From: Hippopus hippopus
Taxonomy: Eukaryota > Mollusca > Bivalvia > Cardiida > Cardiidae
Assembly: GCA_946811185.2 (NCBI GenBank)
Contig: OX328106.1
Span: forward strand, 44,528,311-44,592,310
Reading direction: 5' to 3'
DNA: 64,000 nucleotides
In this document: positions 10,204 to 19,524 of the stretch, piece after piece
How positions within the stretch are numbered: the first letter of the stretch is position 1
Layout of the letters: each line of letters begins with the position of its first letter
Made by a program: the position numbers and the translations under genes
The notes under the pieces: model-generated
Told to the model about the DNA's origin: nothing
Databases searched by the model: none
What the model saw: only the letters and a program-made list of their open reading frames with translations

Positions 10204-10507
10204 TTATAATTCATGGCTTATGTTCGAACTTTAACTAGGCAAAAAATTCTTTCCGGTAACTGATGAAAGTTAAAGTGTCAAGATTCATTCATCTCCCAGT
10301 GCTAGACATTAATTCGATTTATATACGTCTGTGGAAAAGCAACCGGTGACTTGGAAAGAGCGGTCTAGGTAGTGCTGGTAAGAACCCTCTGGAATACATG
10401 AATAGTTTTACTTGTAGCCGTAGTATAACAGCCTGTATGTTGCAAATCGTTGCTTAGCACCAGGCAGATAGACAAATCCAGTTCCCTGTACAGCTGACAA
10501 ACAATGA

Positions 10508-10695
10508 AGCCCTTAGACTGCTAAGTGCGTCTCAAGGACTTTTTGCGGACAGTGTAGATCAGGATCAGACCGCACAGAACTTGCAGTCTGAACTTGGATT
10601 TGCACTGTCCGATGAGGAGATATTTTTCCTACCAAAAGTACCAGTGAAATAGGCTTGAAAGTTTCATTTCACTTACTTAGAAGGTTAAGGGTTAG
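10508..10695 (+). mobile_element. T1 MITE, internally deleted
   Basis: GCCCTTAGACTGCTAAGTGC to TTAGAAGGTTAAGGGTTA. The AACTTTGAAATAGCAATATT block of the right arm is shortened, giving about 188 bp. Hairpin arms contain several substitutions. Confidence 0.75.
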
Positions 10696-11289
10696 GATAC
10701 GAAGTGTAACCTTTCCTAATGATTTTCTATTACCTTTGTTTATCTACAAATGAATGGCAGAATCGCACTCTGCTGGTAACCATTTCGAAGCGTCAAGTTT
10801 TAGTTTAGTTGCTGTTGTGGATGGTATAGCCCAAGATCAGACTGCATGGAACGCACTGCCCGACTTCGGGTCTACAAGTGATGTCTTGTCAGATCTTCTG
10901 CCAAAACAGTATACAAATTGCAGGTTCAAGAACGTACTTCTGGATTCTTCGTGAATTCAAGAAATGTATCGAGGCTTAGGTTAATTTCTATTCTGATAAC
11001 GTCAAGGTTTCTTACGCAGTATAGGACTGAAGTCAAGGCGAAATTCCCAAGCAATCTTTGTTTACATATCCAGGACGTTGTCGGTCTATTTTCTGGGATT
11101 ATTGAAACAAAATACTGAAGTTTACCTGGAATGTATTTTCAGACTTCTTACTAGAAAGTATGGCATTAAATAAATAAATCATCTTCGAACTGGATATAAA
11201 CTCGACTTATTTTTTATCTACAGGTTTCCAGCCAAAATAGAGCGTTCTACTTACCCCTTTACAAAACAAACCCTAGTTTATTGAAGCCA
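10696..11289. other. Unassigned, with one hairpin relic
   Basis: At 10811-10885 GGATGGTATAGCCCAAG, ATCAGACTGCATGGAACG and GACTTCGGGTCTACA are a T3-like hairpin relic. The rest shows no repeat ends and no convincing exon. Confidence 0.4.
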
Positions 11290-11395
11290 AGGAATGCAGT
11301 TTTTGAAAACGTTGTGGGAAATGAAGAGAATGCGAGTCACCGGCCTTTTCATCTTTTCCCACAATTGTTTGCTCTATTCAATGGCATTTTTTTTT
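11290..11395 (-). mobile_element. T4 fragment
   Basis: TTTTTGAAAACGTTGTGGGA, a decayed hairpin and TTTTCCCACAATTG. Both outer arms are lost; a thymine run of about 14 follows. Confidence 0.6.
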
Positions 11396-11547
11396 TTTTG
11401 TGATATGCGCCACATTCCATTTGCCGTCTGGAAATCTATTCAAACTGAACCAGTCTTTGGGTTTATCGCTTTGTCGTTTGGTCGGGTTAACGCTGTTAGC
11501 CCCAGAAGGAGAAAACGGTCTTTTGCCGACTTCTTAGATCAAGATTA

Positions 11548-11796
11548 GGGCCCGTATTCACCAACCATTCTTATGAAAATTCTTAGTCTTACTCTTCAAG
11601 ACTGTCTAAACCTGAAAGTAACACAAATTCTGATTGGCTAAACCAAATGGTTTAGCCAATCAGAATTTGAGTTACTTTCAAATTTAGAAACAGATAAATG
11701 GCTTAGCCAATCAGAAGTTGTGTTCCTTTCAAATTCAAGAAAACTCTAGAGATTAAGACTAAGAACGTTCTTAAGAATGGTCGGCGAATACGAACC
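11548..11796. mobile_element. W element, longest copy
   Basis: Terminal inverted repeats GCCCGTATTCACCAACC and GGTCGGCGAATACGAACC enclose TTCTTA/TAAGAA sub-ends and a core TGATTGGCTAAACC facing GGTTTAGCCAATCAGA. A third TTTAGCC-like word (GGCTTAGCCAATCAGAAG) follows, so part of one arm is duplicated. It is 249 bp with no coding capacity; the superfamily is unknown. Confidence 0.8.
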
Positions 11797-12839
11797 TTGA
11801 ACTGCATATAGGTTCTGTACAAAGTGCATCTTCAGTTGTACATACATAATAAAAAAAAAAGGTAATAACATTCTTACAATATTATATCTCCAGATCATGG
11901 TCTTTAGAAACACAGAACAAACAGTTTACAAAATTCACAAAAGATAATCTTGTATTTGAAACAATTCCCGCGTGACGCCATCTGGCGCCGGTTCAAGGTG
12001 TTATCGCGAAGATGCAAAGTACATAACCTGTGAGAATTTAACAGCCCGTCGAAATGCATACAGCACGTGCAGGATTTAATTAATCTCCATTTTGAGATTC
12101 AAGCCGCCTTGCTTTCAAATCATTTATACAATAAAATTTATATTAAACTGAGGTTAACCTTAACTCCGCAAAATTAAAAAGTCAACAGAACGAGCCACTG
12201 TAACATGGTCATCATATTGAATCAAGGTGGGTGGAGTAAATTTGACGCAATCGATAAGATATCGATTTGAGGAGACTAAGATTAGACTGCACGGGTGTGC
12301 AGGCTGATATTTCCGCCAAGGTCATTAGGTCGGCTGATCATAATACAAAGGATGTAAGTAACCTTTTTCAGCTAACTGCGTAAATCGTCTATTATCTTCC
12401 TGATGTATTCGTGAGCACACACTGCTGGATTTTGACATCTTTTGTCCATTTCCCTTTAAGTGCTTGCTGCAACATAAACTGTCAATATTTCTTTCACATT
12501 CCTTTTTTGTGTCAATAAAATACGATACAATACAATGTTTTGTATTGTAAATATAGGGCCCTGGCCCAAAATACAGCATAACAGTAAAACGAATATACGT
12601 ATGTTGTAAGCCCCTTACATGACGTAAATAAATCCAGATATTATATTTCATGTGTCTATTTTTAGAAATGTTATGGGTAAAGAAATGTCGTAATTTAAGC
12701 TGGGGGGAATTATTTCCCCGTCACAGTGAATATTTTCCTCCTGCCGAAAATCTGGAACTACTTTTTTAAGTTTTTTAAGTTTTTAAGTTTTAAAAGTGGC
12801 ATTCGTTGACAAAATAATCAGAGGAAATATAATATATGA
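11797..12839. other. Unassigned AT-rich DNA
   Basis: One possible T hairpin relic is at 12280-12320 (AGATTAGACTGCACGGG, GTGCAGGCTGAT). Direct TTTTTTAAGTTTT repeats occur near 12770-12790. An uninterrupted minus frame at 12325-12651 has no recognisable domain and is not called as a gene. Confidence 0.4.
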
Positions 12840-12997
12840 TTTATTTCATCAGCTTGTGGTTAATATGGGGAAATATTTGCCTCAAAAGGGAAAGGTCCGC
12901 GAAAATAACTCGTGCCTTACGGCACTCGTTATTTTCGCATACCTTTCCCTTTTTCGGCAAATATTTCCCCATATTAACCACAAGCTAATGAAATAAA
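12840..12997. mobile_element. 158-bp fold-back element
   Basis: Almost perfect inverted repeat: TTTATTTCATCAGCTTGTGG at the left and its complement at the right, joined at CTCGTGCCTTACGGCACTCG. Arms are about 74 bases with a few one-base differences. The high identity suggests a recent event. It is unrelated in sequence to T, P or W families. Confidence 0.8.
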
Positions 12998-13019
12998 CTC
13001 TTATTTATTAAACCCTGTT

Positions 13020-13160
13020 ATTAAACCTGATCTTGCTAAATAAGTGCAATAAAACTTTCAAGCCGACAGTAAAAACCCAATTTATGCTACTGCAAAGGTA
13101 CTTTTTGGGGAAAGTTATCTCCTTATCGGACAATGTAGAACCAAGATCAGATTGCACATT
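13020..13160 (-). mobile_element. T1 MITE cut at its hairpin loop
   Basis: TTGCTAAATAAGTGCAATAA, AGCCGACAGTAAAAACCC, and CTCCTTATCGGACAATGTAG follow T1 on the minus strand up to GATTGCACATTCTG. The opposite hairpin arm is absent and SINE-a begins there. Insertion with loss, or a deletion between repeats, would explain it. Confidence 0.7.
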
Positions 13161-13288
13161 CTGGGATTTTTCATTGGCCCACACATTTGGCGCGAGCACT
13201 GGTTCAGTTCCCAGGAAGCTGAATGGAGAGAGATTCGTATAAGTTGCAAGAACTTGTTTCTCAATCGATGTAAAATAAATATGTTCAA
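13161..13288 (+). mobile_element. SINE-a body and 3' end
   Basis: CATTGGCCCACACATTTGGC, GAGCACTGGTTCAG, AAGTTGCAAGAACTTG and the tail CGATGTAAAATAAATATG match the copies at 25135 and 27285. The tRNA head is missing, as in a 5'-truncated retroposon. Confidence 0.75.
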
Positions 13289-13289
13289 A

Positions 13290-13391
13290 AAGTTTCTACC
13301 CAGGTCAGCCTGCGCGGACTGCACAGGCTGACCTGGGTCGGTACTTTTCGCAAATGCATTAAGCCCCCATTTGCCAGAGAATGGCTCATAT
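13290..13391 (-). mobile_element. P1 MITE end fragment
   Basis: Palindrome GGTCAGCCTGCGCGGACTGC and ACAGGCTGACC, then GCATTAAGCCCCCATTTGCC and GAGAATGGCTCA. It comprises only the palindrome-side end of P1. It directly joins the LINE remnant at 13392. Confidence 0.8.
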
Positions 13392-14470
13392 GTATATATG
13401 TTGTTTGGCATTCTTAATAGATGGGACCGGTAGCTTATGCACTTCGAGAAATACTTGATACGTAGCGGAAGTCGTCCACATTCGCCAAGCACCATAGAAA
13501 CGTTTGTAGTGGAATTTAGTTCTAAGAAATACCTACAGAACTCAATTTGAGACCTTTCTATGATAACGCTTTGTGCAAAGCCCCATATATTCGATCCATA
13601 GGTAAGTATCGGAACTACCATAGAATCAAGAAGTTTGAACATTTCTTCAATGGAAAAGTAGCCAAAGGGTTTCTGGAACTGTTTTATTGAGAAAATAGCT
13701 TTACAAGCTTTTGAAACGAGTTTTGTTTTAGCCGCGGCACAGGACAATGTTGGAGGAAATAATAAACCTATATTATACTTATAAACTGACACTGTTCTAA
13801 CTTGTTCTCCATTATAAAACCATTTTTCATAATGACGGAGCGGTCCATCGTTTTTAAAGACCATTTAGTTTTCTGAAGATTAACTTGCATACACATATCT
13901 TAACAAAAGGAAGAAACTGCATTCAGTTGTAATTGAAGGTTAACTGCCGTATCGGCTCAGTTAGCAGCATCATCAGCATACATTAAAGCAGATGTGTCAT
14001 GTATCTCATTTGTGATAAAAATGCCATTGTGACATTTATCTCTAATGTAAGCTATAAGATCATTAATGTATAAAGAGAAAATTATCGGTGAATTTAAATC
14101 ACCCTGTCTAGTGCCCATGTCGCATAGGAATGGCTCTGAAATAATACTTTTGTCAATTTGTACATGAGCGCTTAATCTTGAATGCAGTGATAGCAGAACA
14201 TTAAAACTTTTAATGTACCAACGCGTCAAACATTTTTCGAAAGTCTAGTACAACTCATAAAAACGCTCACCACGTTTCTTATATTTTTGGACTATACTCT
14301 GTAAGCTAAATAAGCTATCAACTACAGAATAACCTGATCTATAACCTACTTGTGATTTTTCATTAATTTCATTATCCTCCGCCATAAAATAGATCCAGTC
14401 ATTTATTTTACAGTAAAATACTTTATGTAACACATTGATCAGTGATATCCCTCTACAATTAAACTGATCT
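13392..14470 (-). pseudogene. Non-LTR retrotransposon reverse transcriptase, broken
   Basis: On the minus strand, three frame pieces give parts of a LINE reverse transcriptase. 14433-14245 has NCRGISLINVLHKVF-like and QVGYRSGYSVVDSLF motifs. 14229-13957 has TRQGDLNSPIIFSLYINDL and the catalytic-type YADD in MYADDAA. 13864-13392 has a thumb-like part with VVPILTYGSNIWGF and a following C-terminal LGECGRLPLRI segment. This order fits CR1/L2/Jockey-group LINEs by established family motifs. Pieces are separated by frameshifts and a deletion after ERFYELY, where the first catalytic aspartate region is compressed. Endonuclease and ORF1 are absent, so it is 5'-truncated and inactive. The 3' end is cut by the P1 fragment at 13391. 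Clade is uncertain. Confidence 0.85.
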
Positions 14471-14499
14471 GTTTATTGCAAGACTTAAAGGTTAAATAA

Positions 14500-14612
14500 C
14501 GGCCTGTCCTGTGTTTAACAGCCATGCTTTGTCCTGCCCTGCCCCCGCACTACCTTGTCCTGTCCTGTTCTACCATTCCCTGTACCTCTCATGTCTGGCC
14601 CTGTCTTGTCTG

Positions 14613-14644
<32 letters not shown>

Positions 14645-14645
14645 T
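14500..14645. repeat. Degenerate CCTGT repeats into (CTGT)n
   Basis: CCTGTCCTG-like words from 14500 give way to perfect CTGT units at about 14605-14644. A short inverted AAAGACAGATAGCTCTGTCT follows. Confidence 0.9.
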
Positions 14646-15084
14646 TAAAGACAGATAGCTCTGTCTGTAATCTGTCTTTACCTATGGCATTCATTTTTTC
14701 AACAATCTTTTACAATTTCGGTTTCTTTTATTGCCGGCGAATCCTGTCCCTGAAGTTGGTAAGTTCCAAAGTCTGTCCTCTTTCACAAGATTCGAACCCG
14801 ATACAAAAGACAAGAGAGGCCATCGAAAGGTTTCGCAATGCCTACTTCTTGTCACAACTACGAAACAACACATTTCCTCCTGTATAGCGTTTGAAAGAAT
14901 TTCATTGAAAAAAGAAGCTGGATTATACTCGTAACTTCATGGACTTTGTTAATTATGCATTTATTTTTATATTGTTGTCGACGTTCTAGTCAGTCAATGT
15001 GATCTATGGTCGCCTGAGGCCTCGGACCATCTTATTTAATCTATCGTTTCGTGTAAAACTCTCGGACTCGTTCAACTCTATGGA
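14646..15084. other. No gene or repeat family recognised
   Basis: Overlapping short open frames on both strands show no domain, and splice-bounded coding is not evident. Confidence 0.4.
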
Positions 15085-15344
15085 TTTGTCTGTTTGTATT
15101 GGAGTTCAACGCCCTTATAACAGCTTGTAACACGGCGGTCAGTGCACTTACGCATGTGTCCTGGCTTTCTAACACTAGTGCTGACCTCACTTCTTTTCCA
15201 AGTCACTGACTACTTTTCTTATGTGCATCAGAGGTAAGAGGGGGGAAATCGCCTGAAAGCAAGGTTTGTCTCAATCGGGTATCGAACCCGCTACCACCAG
15301 GTCACGAATCAAATACGACAACTACTGGGCTACCCGGCCGGGCT
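15085..15344 (-). mobile_element. SINE-b, near full length
   Basis: On minus: GCCCGGCCGGGTAGCC head, B box GGGTTCGATACCC, body with CACCTCTGATGCACATAAG, and 3' part GGGCGTTGAACTCCAATAC followed by ACAAACAGACAAA. Matches 29605, 48098 and 60182. It is tRNA-derived and non-coding. Boundaries are supported by the shared head and tail of the four copies. Confidence 0.8.
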
Positions 15345-15449
15345 TACAACACACTGGAAAGGACACAAAAAGTTCTTATGTATGATTGTACTTCTCTAAC
15401 CAATATGGCTCTAGCACTGACGATGCAGCAAACTGATAAACCCCTCCTC

Positions 15450-15480
15450 CGTCTCTCTCTCTCCCTCTCTCTCTCTCTCA
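15450..15480. repeat. Microsatellite (CT)n
   Basis: Short interrupted CT run in otherwise unassigned sequence (15345-15687). Confidence 0.85.
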
Positions 15481-15687
15481 TTTCATCAAGAAATTAAGAG
15501 TATTGACATACAATTGTCAAACGATCCCCTCCCCCCACTGAAGCACTTCATCCTGTCAGACACTCGTATTTTTAGCTCCATCCTGGTTGTACAAGCACCG
15601 CTCTAGTCTGTTGACTAATAGTTGCATCGAAGAAGAGCTGTAAAACCTGATCAAGCGGCTTATCACAATTTCCATATTGTACGACCA

Positions 15688-15998
15688 ACCTGAGTATATA
15701 GCTCAAGTTGTAGAGCACAAGACATGTGAACGACATGTCTCGGACCACTTGAGGGTGTGATGACGGTTCCCACCGCTGGCCAAATACAAATTACATGTAG
15801 TCTTTTGAATGAGACGTCAAACCGAGGTACCATGTGACGGTGTTACATGTATACATCGGCCACGTTAAAGAACCTAACTTAGGATGAGTTTCGTCCTGTA
15901 TTTTGCACTATTCTCCGTAACATCACTCTCAGTAGTCTGGGGGCGTTGCCCACGTGGGCACCTATTGGCGACGAAAAATAACGATAATCAGTCAATTA
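15688..15998 (+). mobile_element. SINE-d, tRNA-derived with conserved central domain
   Basis: Head: TATAGCTCAAGTTGTAGAGC (A box) and GACGGTTCCCACCGC (B box region). Centre: GAGACGTCAAACCGAGGTAC, then GGCCACGTTAAAGAACC, which resembles a domain I remember from widespread metazoan SINEs (MetaSINE-like; not checked). The 3' end is near GGCACCTATTGGCGACG. Only one copy is in the window. Confidence 0.65.
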
Positions 15999-16101
15999 AG
16001 CCGTTGTGTTAAACTCTAGACATGTACACGGAGGCAGGGCCATAAGCCGTTCTACAATCTTCAGTTACTATTTTTAGAACTTTTTTTTTTCTTTTTATCT
16101 T

Positions 16102-16325
16102 TAACCCTTGTCCTGCTGAATAAGTGAAATGAAACTTTTAAGCCGATAGTAAATACCCAAATTTTGCTATTTTAAAGATATTCTTTTTTTTTGGGGGGGG
16201 GGGAAGGAAATATGCACTTATCGGACAGTGTAGATCAAAGATCAGACTGCACGTTCTGTGCAGTCTGATCTTGATCTACACTGTCCACAAAAGGTCAGTG
16301 AGTCGCTCAGCAGCCTAAGGTATAA
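16102..16325 (-). mobile_element. T1 MITE, full length
   Basis: TTAACCCTTGTCCTGCTGAA to CAGCCTAAGG. The stretch TTTTTTTTGGGGGGGGGG (16182-16201) expands the A-rich right arm. The hairpin at 16222-16288 is nearly perfect. Confidence 0.85.
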
Positions 16326-16481
16326 GAATATATTTACACCTCGAGTCTTTGCACTCAGACACCGTGATGACATGTAGAAAGTTCATTGAAGGTACTACAC
16401 ATACAGCATTAATTGTACGTCACCACCTTTTTATTGCACGCCCCGCCAATTCTGCCATATTAGCATTATTTATGATGACAT

Positions 16482-16590
16482 TAACCCTCTATGCATATTT
16501 CCCAGCCTATTTTCTTTTCGCGGACAGTGTAGATCAAGATCAGACTGCACATAACGTGCAGTCTGATCGTGGTCTACACTGTCCGGGGCG
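16482..16590 (+). mobile_element. T2/T3-like MITE, left part
   Basis: TTAACCCTCTATGCATATTT end, then an intact hairpin CGGACAGTGTAGATCAAG to GTCTACACTGTCCGG. The right arm beyond 16590 is not recognisable. The left sequence differs from T1 (no GGCTGCTAAG). Confidence 0.65.
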
Positions 16591-16767
16591 CAAAACTATT
16601 ATGGTCAAAAGCAAGCTTGACTTTACGATATTTGCAGTCATTTACTTGGCTGCTAATGTCCATTTTGTTTATTCGGTGGTGTATGTCTATGAAACTTCTG
16701 TGATTTGTGGGTTTCCATCTCGGCCCTCCTCTCTGTACCGACTTGTTTTCGTTTGCCCGAAGGAATT

Positions 16768-16915
16768 TTAACTCTTTATCAAACGACAGATGTTTTCAGA
16801 TTGGTCAAGATTGAAAGCAACTGCAGACAACAAATGAATTTTGTTCAAATGATGTGATTTGCCTTTGGAAGGATAGAAAATATTGTGGGAAAATGGGAAA
16901 ATCCCGGTTACCTTG
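16768..16915 (+). mobile_element. T4 left half
   Basis: TTAACTCTTTATCAAACGAC, then GCAACTGCAGACAACAAATG and ATTGTGGGAAAATGGGAAA up to GGTTACC at the hairpin centre. Everything past the centre is missing, so the break is at the palindrome axis. Confidence 0.7.
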
Positions 16916-17012
16916 TCAAATGTATTTGTTTTGTTTGTGCATTTTATGGAGAAAACAAAAACTTTCTGACCAAGTAAAACTTGGACGTATATTAAAATCT
17001 GACAAATTGATA

Positions 17013-17275
17013 TGAGACATGCTCTGACAAAATGGGGCTTAATGCATCTCCGTGATCCATGGTACCAAGCAAGCCATCAAATACAAATGGATCCATAATA
17101 TCCACTTTTTTTAACTAGCAACTTAATCATGATATAGACTGGTCCTAGGACATACAGAAAATTGACCAAAAGCGAAAAGTTTCAGCCCAGGTCAGCCTGC
17201 GCAGTCCGCGCAGGCTGACCTGGCTCGAAACTTTTCGCAGATGCATTGAGCCCCCTTTTCACAGAACATGACTCA
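17013..17275 (-). mobile_element. P1 MITE, full length
   Basis: TGAGACATGCTCTGACAAAA to CACAGAACATGACTCA. The perfect palindrome GTCAGCCTGCGCAGTCCGCG continues into CAGGCTGACC. Flanks TAT on both sides are compatible with a 2-3 bp target duplication. Confidence 0.9.
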
Positions 17276-17742
17276 TATATTTCTAAATTTTAGAAATGAG
17301 TCAGGTTTGTCACAATCTTTTCATAAGTCTTCTACATTACTAGAAATGTGAAAATGCACCAGCATCAAAGTACAAGCACATTATTTTCTTTCTCCCCCAC
17401 CTTGAAATTATATCCATAAGTTGTGATTAATCATTCTGTTCTGTTCTGTCATAACCAAATAACACAGCACTTCAGCTTAGCAAACAAAATGCATTTCATT
17501 CGATTCTAATACCTAAGACTCAATAAACAGCGAGTTTCCCACACATTTGTAATACCTGGGCTTTAGAAAAGTAAACCTTAATTTAATGCAAAACATTTTA
17601 CACTAAAATTGCCGAGTCATAGAAGAGGAACTAACTACATGTATAGAATCCATTTGGTTACTCGACTGACGGATATAATTAAAAAAATACTAAATAATTA
17701 GAATATAAGAATTTCAAGAATGTGTAACTATACAATCATGAC
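17276..17742. other. No gene or repeat family recognised
   Basis: AT-rich DNA between two oppositely oriented P1 copies. A short TTCTGTTCTGTTCTG run is near 17438. Confidence 0.4.
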
Positions 17743-17992
17743 TGAGCCATGCTCTGTGAAAAGGGGGCTTAATGCATCTGCGAAAAGTATCGACCAAGGT
17801 CAGCCTGCGCGGACCTGAGCCGAAACTTTTCGCTATCGGTCAATTTTCTGTATGTCAAAGGACCAGTTTACCCCATGATTAAGTCGGTTGTTTAAAAAGT
17901 GGCTCTTTTGGATCCATAATTATGTGATGACTTGGGCTGGTATCATGTATCACGGAGATGCATTAAGCCCCCTTTTGCCAGAGCACGTCTCA
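17743..17992 (+). mobile_element. P1 MITE, full length, one palindrome arm lost
   Basis: TGAGCCATGCTCTGTGAAAA to CCAGAGCACGTCTCA. The palindrome reads GGTCAGCCTGCGCGGACCTG, so most of the second arm is deleted while both ends are kept. Confidence 0.9.
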
Positions 17993-17999
17993 TGTGTTT

Positions 18000-18416
18000 T
18001 TTACGATCCCGAAGAAGCTAGATTTTGAAAACACCATGTGTGGAAAAAAAGGAGAAAATACTAGTAACCAGCATTTCCCCGTATTTCCCCACAACGTTTT
18101 CTACATTTTAACTCGTATCCTGCTAAATAACTAAAACGAAATTTTCAATTCGATGATAAAAACTTAAGTATTGCTATTTCAAAGGTATGTTTTGGAGAAT
18201 GATATCTCCTTATCGGACAGTGTAGATCCAAGAACAGACTGCACGTTCTGTGCAGTCTGATCTTGATCTACGCTGTTCGTAAAAGGTCAGTGAGTCGCGC
18301 TTAACAGCCTAAGGGTTAAAAGACAAGTGTTAATGTTTGAGTCTTGTTTTATTACTCCTTTGCAAACAAAGGCTTTGAATTTGGACGCGTCCAAAATCTT
18401 GTCGTCAGGTAAAAAG
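18000..18416 (-). mobile_element. T4 MITE interrupted by a T1
   Basis: Left part GATCCCGAAGAAGCTAG, TTTTGAAAACACC and hairpin (AGGAGAAAATACTAGTAACC). The sequence resumes after the T1 at AAGACAAGTGTTAATGTTTG and continues AGGCTTTGAATTTGGAC to GTCGTCAGGTAAA. The two parts join into one normal T4 order, so the T1 inserted later. Confidence 0.8.
18108..18319 (-). mobile_element. T1 MITE nested in T4, TTAA duplicated
   Basis: TTAA at 18108-18111 and 18316-18319 flank 204 bp that begins CTCGTATCCTGC and ends CAGCCTAAGGG. Other T4 copies have a single run at this place (CTACCCTTTCAAAGACAAAT). This is direct support for TTAA being the target duplication of T1. Confidence 0.9.
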
Positions 18417-18477
18417 CTGGATTGTGTTTAGCCAACACAGGCTTAAAACTGATAGAACAGTCGCTCGAGAACAAATT

Positions 18478-18545
18478 GTGTTCAGCTCGGTGGTTCAGGG
18501 GTTCGATTTGTAATTGTTCGATTCCTCCGCTGTAGGTGATAATTA
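18478..18545 (+). mobile_element. tRNA-like SINE head
   Basis: GTTCAGCTCGGTGGTTCAGG (A-box-like) and TGTTCGATTCCTCCGC (B-box-like) with an abnormal spacing. The following body is unassigned. A true tRNA gene is unlikely. Confidence 0.35.
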
Positions 18546-19140
18546 AATAAGAAAGCCTTTCGGCAAGACAATACAGGACACTAGATAAAGTGCCGACAAA
18601 ACCCCGCAAAAGAGATTGATGACGCAGGGATTTGGTCAAAAAACAGTGTTGGGCATAATGCAAGCTAATTCGGAAAAAAAAAAACGGCGAATCAAAAAGA
18701 GTAAACTCCCTAAGAGTGTGAAAACACCACAAACTACAAGTAAAATACGTAGAAATATGACTTAGGTGACTGCATGCGATATGTGTTAGATTGTTTAAAT
18801 TATAAGGTGGGCGATTTTTCCGAAGTCGAACAAAATGAACTGTACAGAGATTCTGCCGAGAGACAGATCATTATTCGAGTTTTCTTTGATATTTGAAGTT
18901 TCCCATGTTCGAGCCACTGAGGTTTGACTGTATATGTAACAGAAAATGGAGAAAACAATTTGTTTGAATAATTTGTTTTCTTAACCTTACGTAATTGATG
19001 ATTACCTTTCTGTCAAGAGTTTAGGAGAGAAAAAACACAAAACTAATAAGATGCATGTTTGTGCATTTTGTTTTCACTTAATTGGGTCAGCATGGAAAAG
19101 GCTGCTGTCCTGTTTATAAATAACACTTGAGCAGATGACA
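18546..19140. other. No gene or repeat family recognised
   Basis: AT-rich, with an adenine run near 18680 that could be the tail of the SINE-like head. No exon evidence. Confidence 0.35.
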
Positions 19141-19144
19141 TAAT

Positions 19145-19345
19145 TTTAGACTGGTCCAAAGTCAAAGCATTTGCAGACGACAATTCAGATCAGGCTCAAA
19201 TGATGAAAATTGTATTTGAAGGGAAGTAAAACACTGTTGGAAAAGGAGAAAATGCTGGTAAACCAGCATTTTCTCCTTTTCCCACAATGTTTTCAAAAGC
19301 ATCGTCTGCAAGGTCGTAGAAACTCGTATCATTTGGTAAAACATA
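19145..19345 (+). mobile_element. T4 MITE
   Basis: TTTTAGACTGGTCCAAAGTC, GCATTTGCAGACGACAATTC, then a nearly perfect hairpin (AAAGGAGAAAATGCTGGT and CAGCATTTTCTCCTTTTC) and GTATCATTTGGTAAAAC. One extra A lies at the hairpin axis. The outer left end is worn. Confidence 0.85.
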
Positions 19346-19524
19346 GCGAGGGAGTTTATCAAGTGTAATTATACAAAACAATCTACATTCCTCTATTTTT
19401 TTTTCTGAAACAAACTGGCTACAGACAACTTCGAAAACATTAACTGTGGACCCATGAATTTCAACATAAGCTTTGATTCACAAAGATGTGAAAATACTGC
19501 AGGTGAAGAAGAAACTGCTTGTTT

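Noticed and set aside
12325..12651. 108-codon minus frame
   Set aside because: No recognisable domain, splice context unclear, and within AT-rich DNA where such frames occur by chance.
13115..13391. C-terminal extension of the reverse transcriptase frame
   Set aside because: The frame stays open by chance through a P1 fragment and SINE-a; the LINE part ends at 13392.
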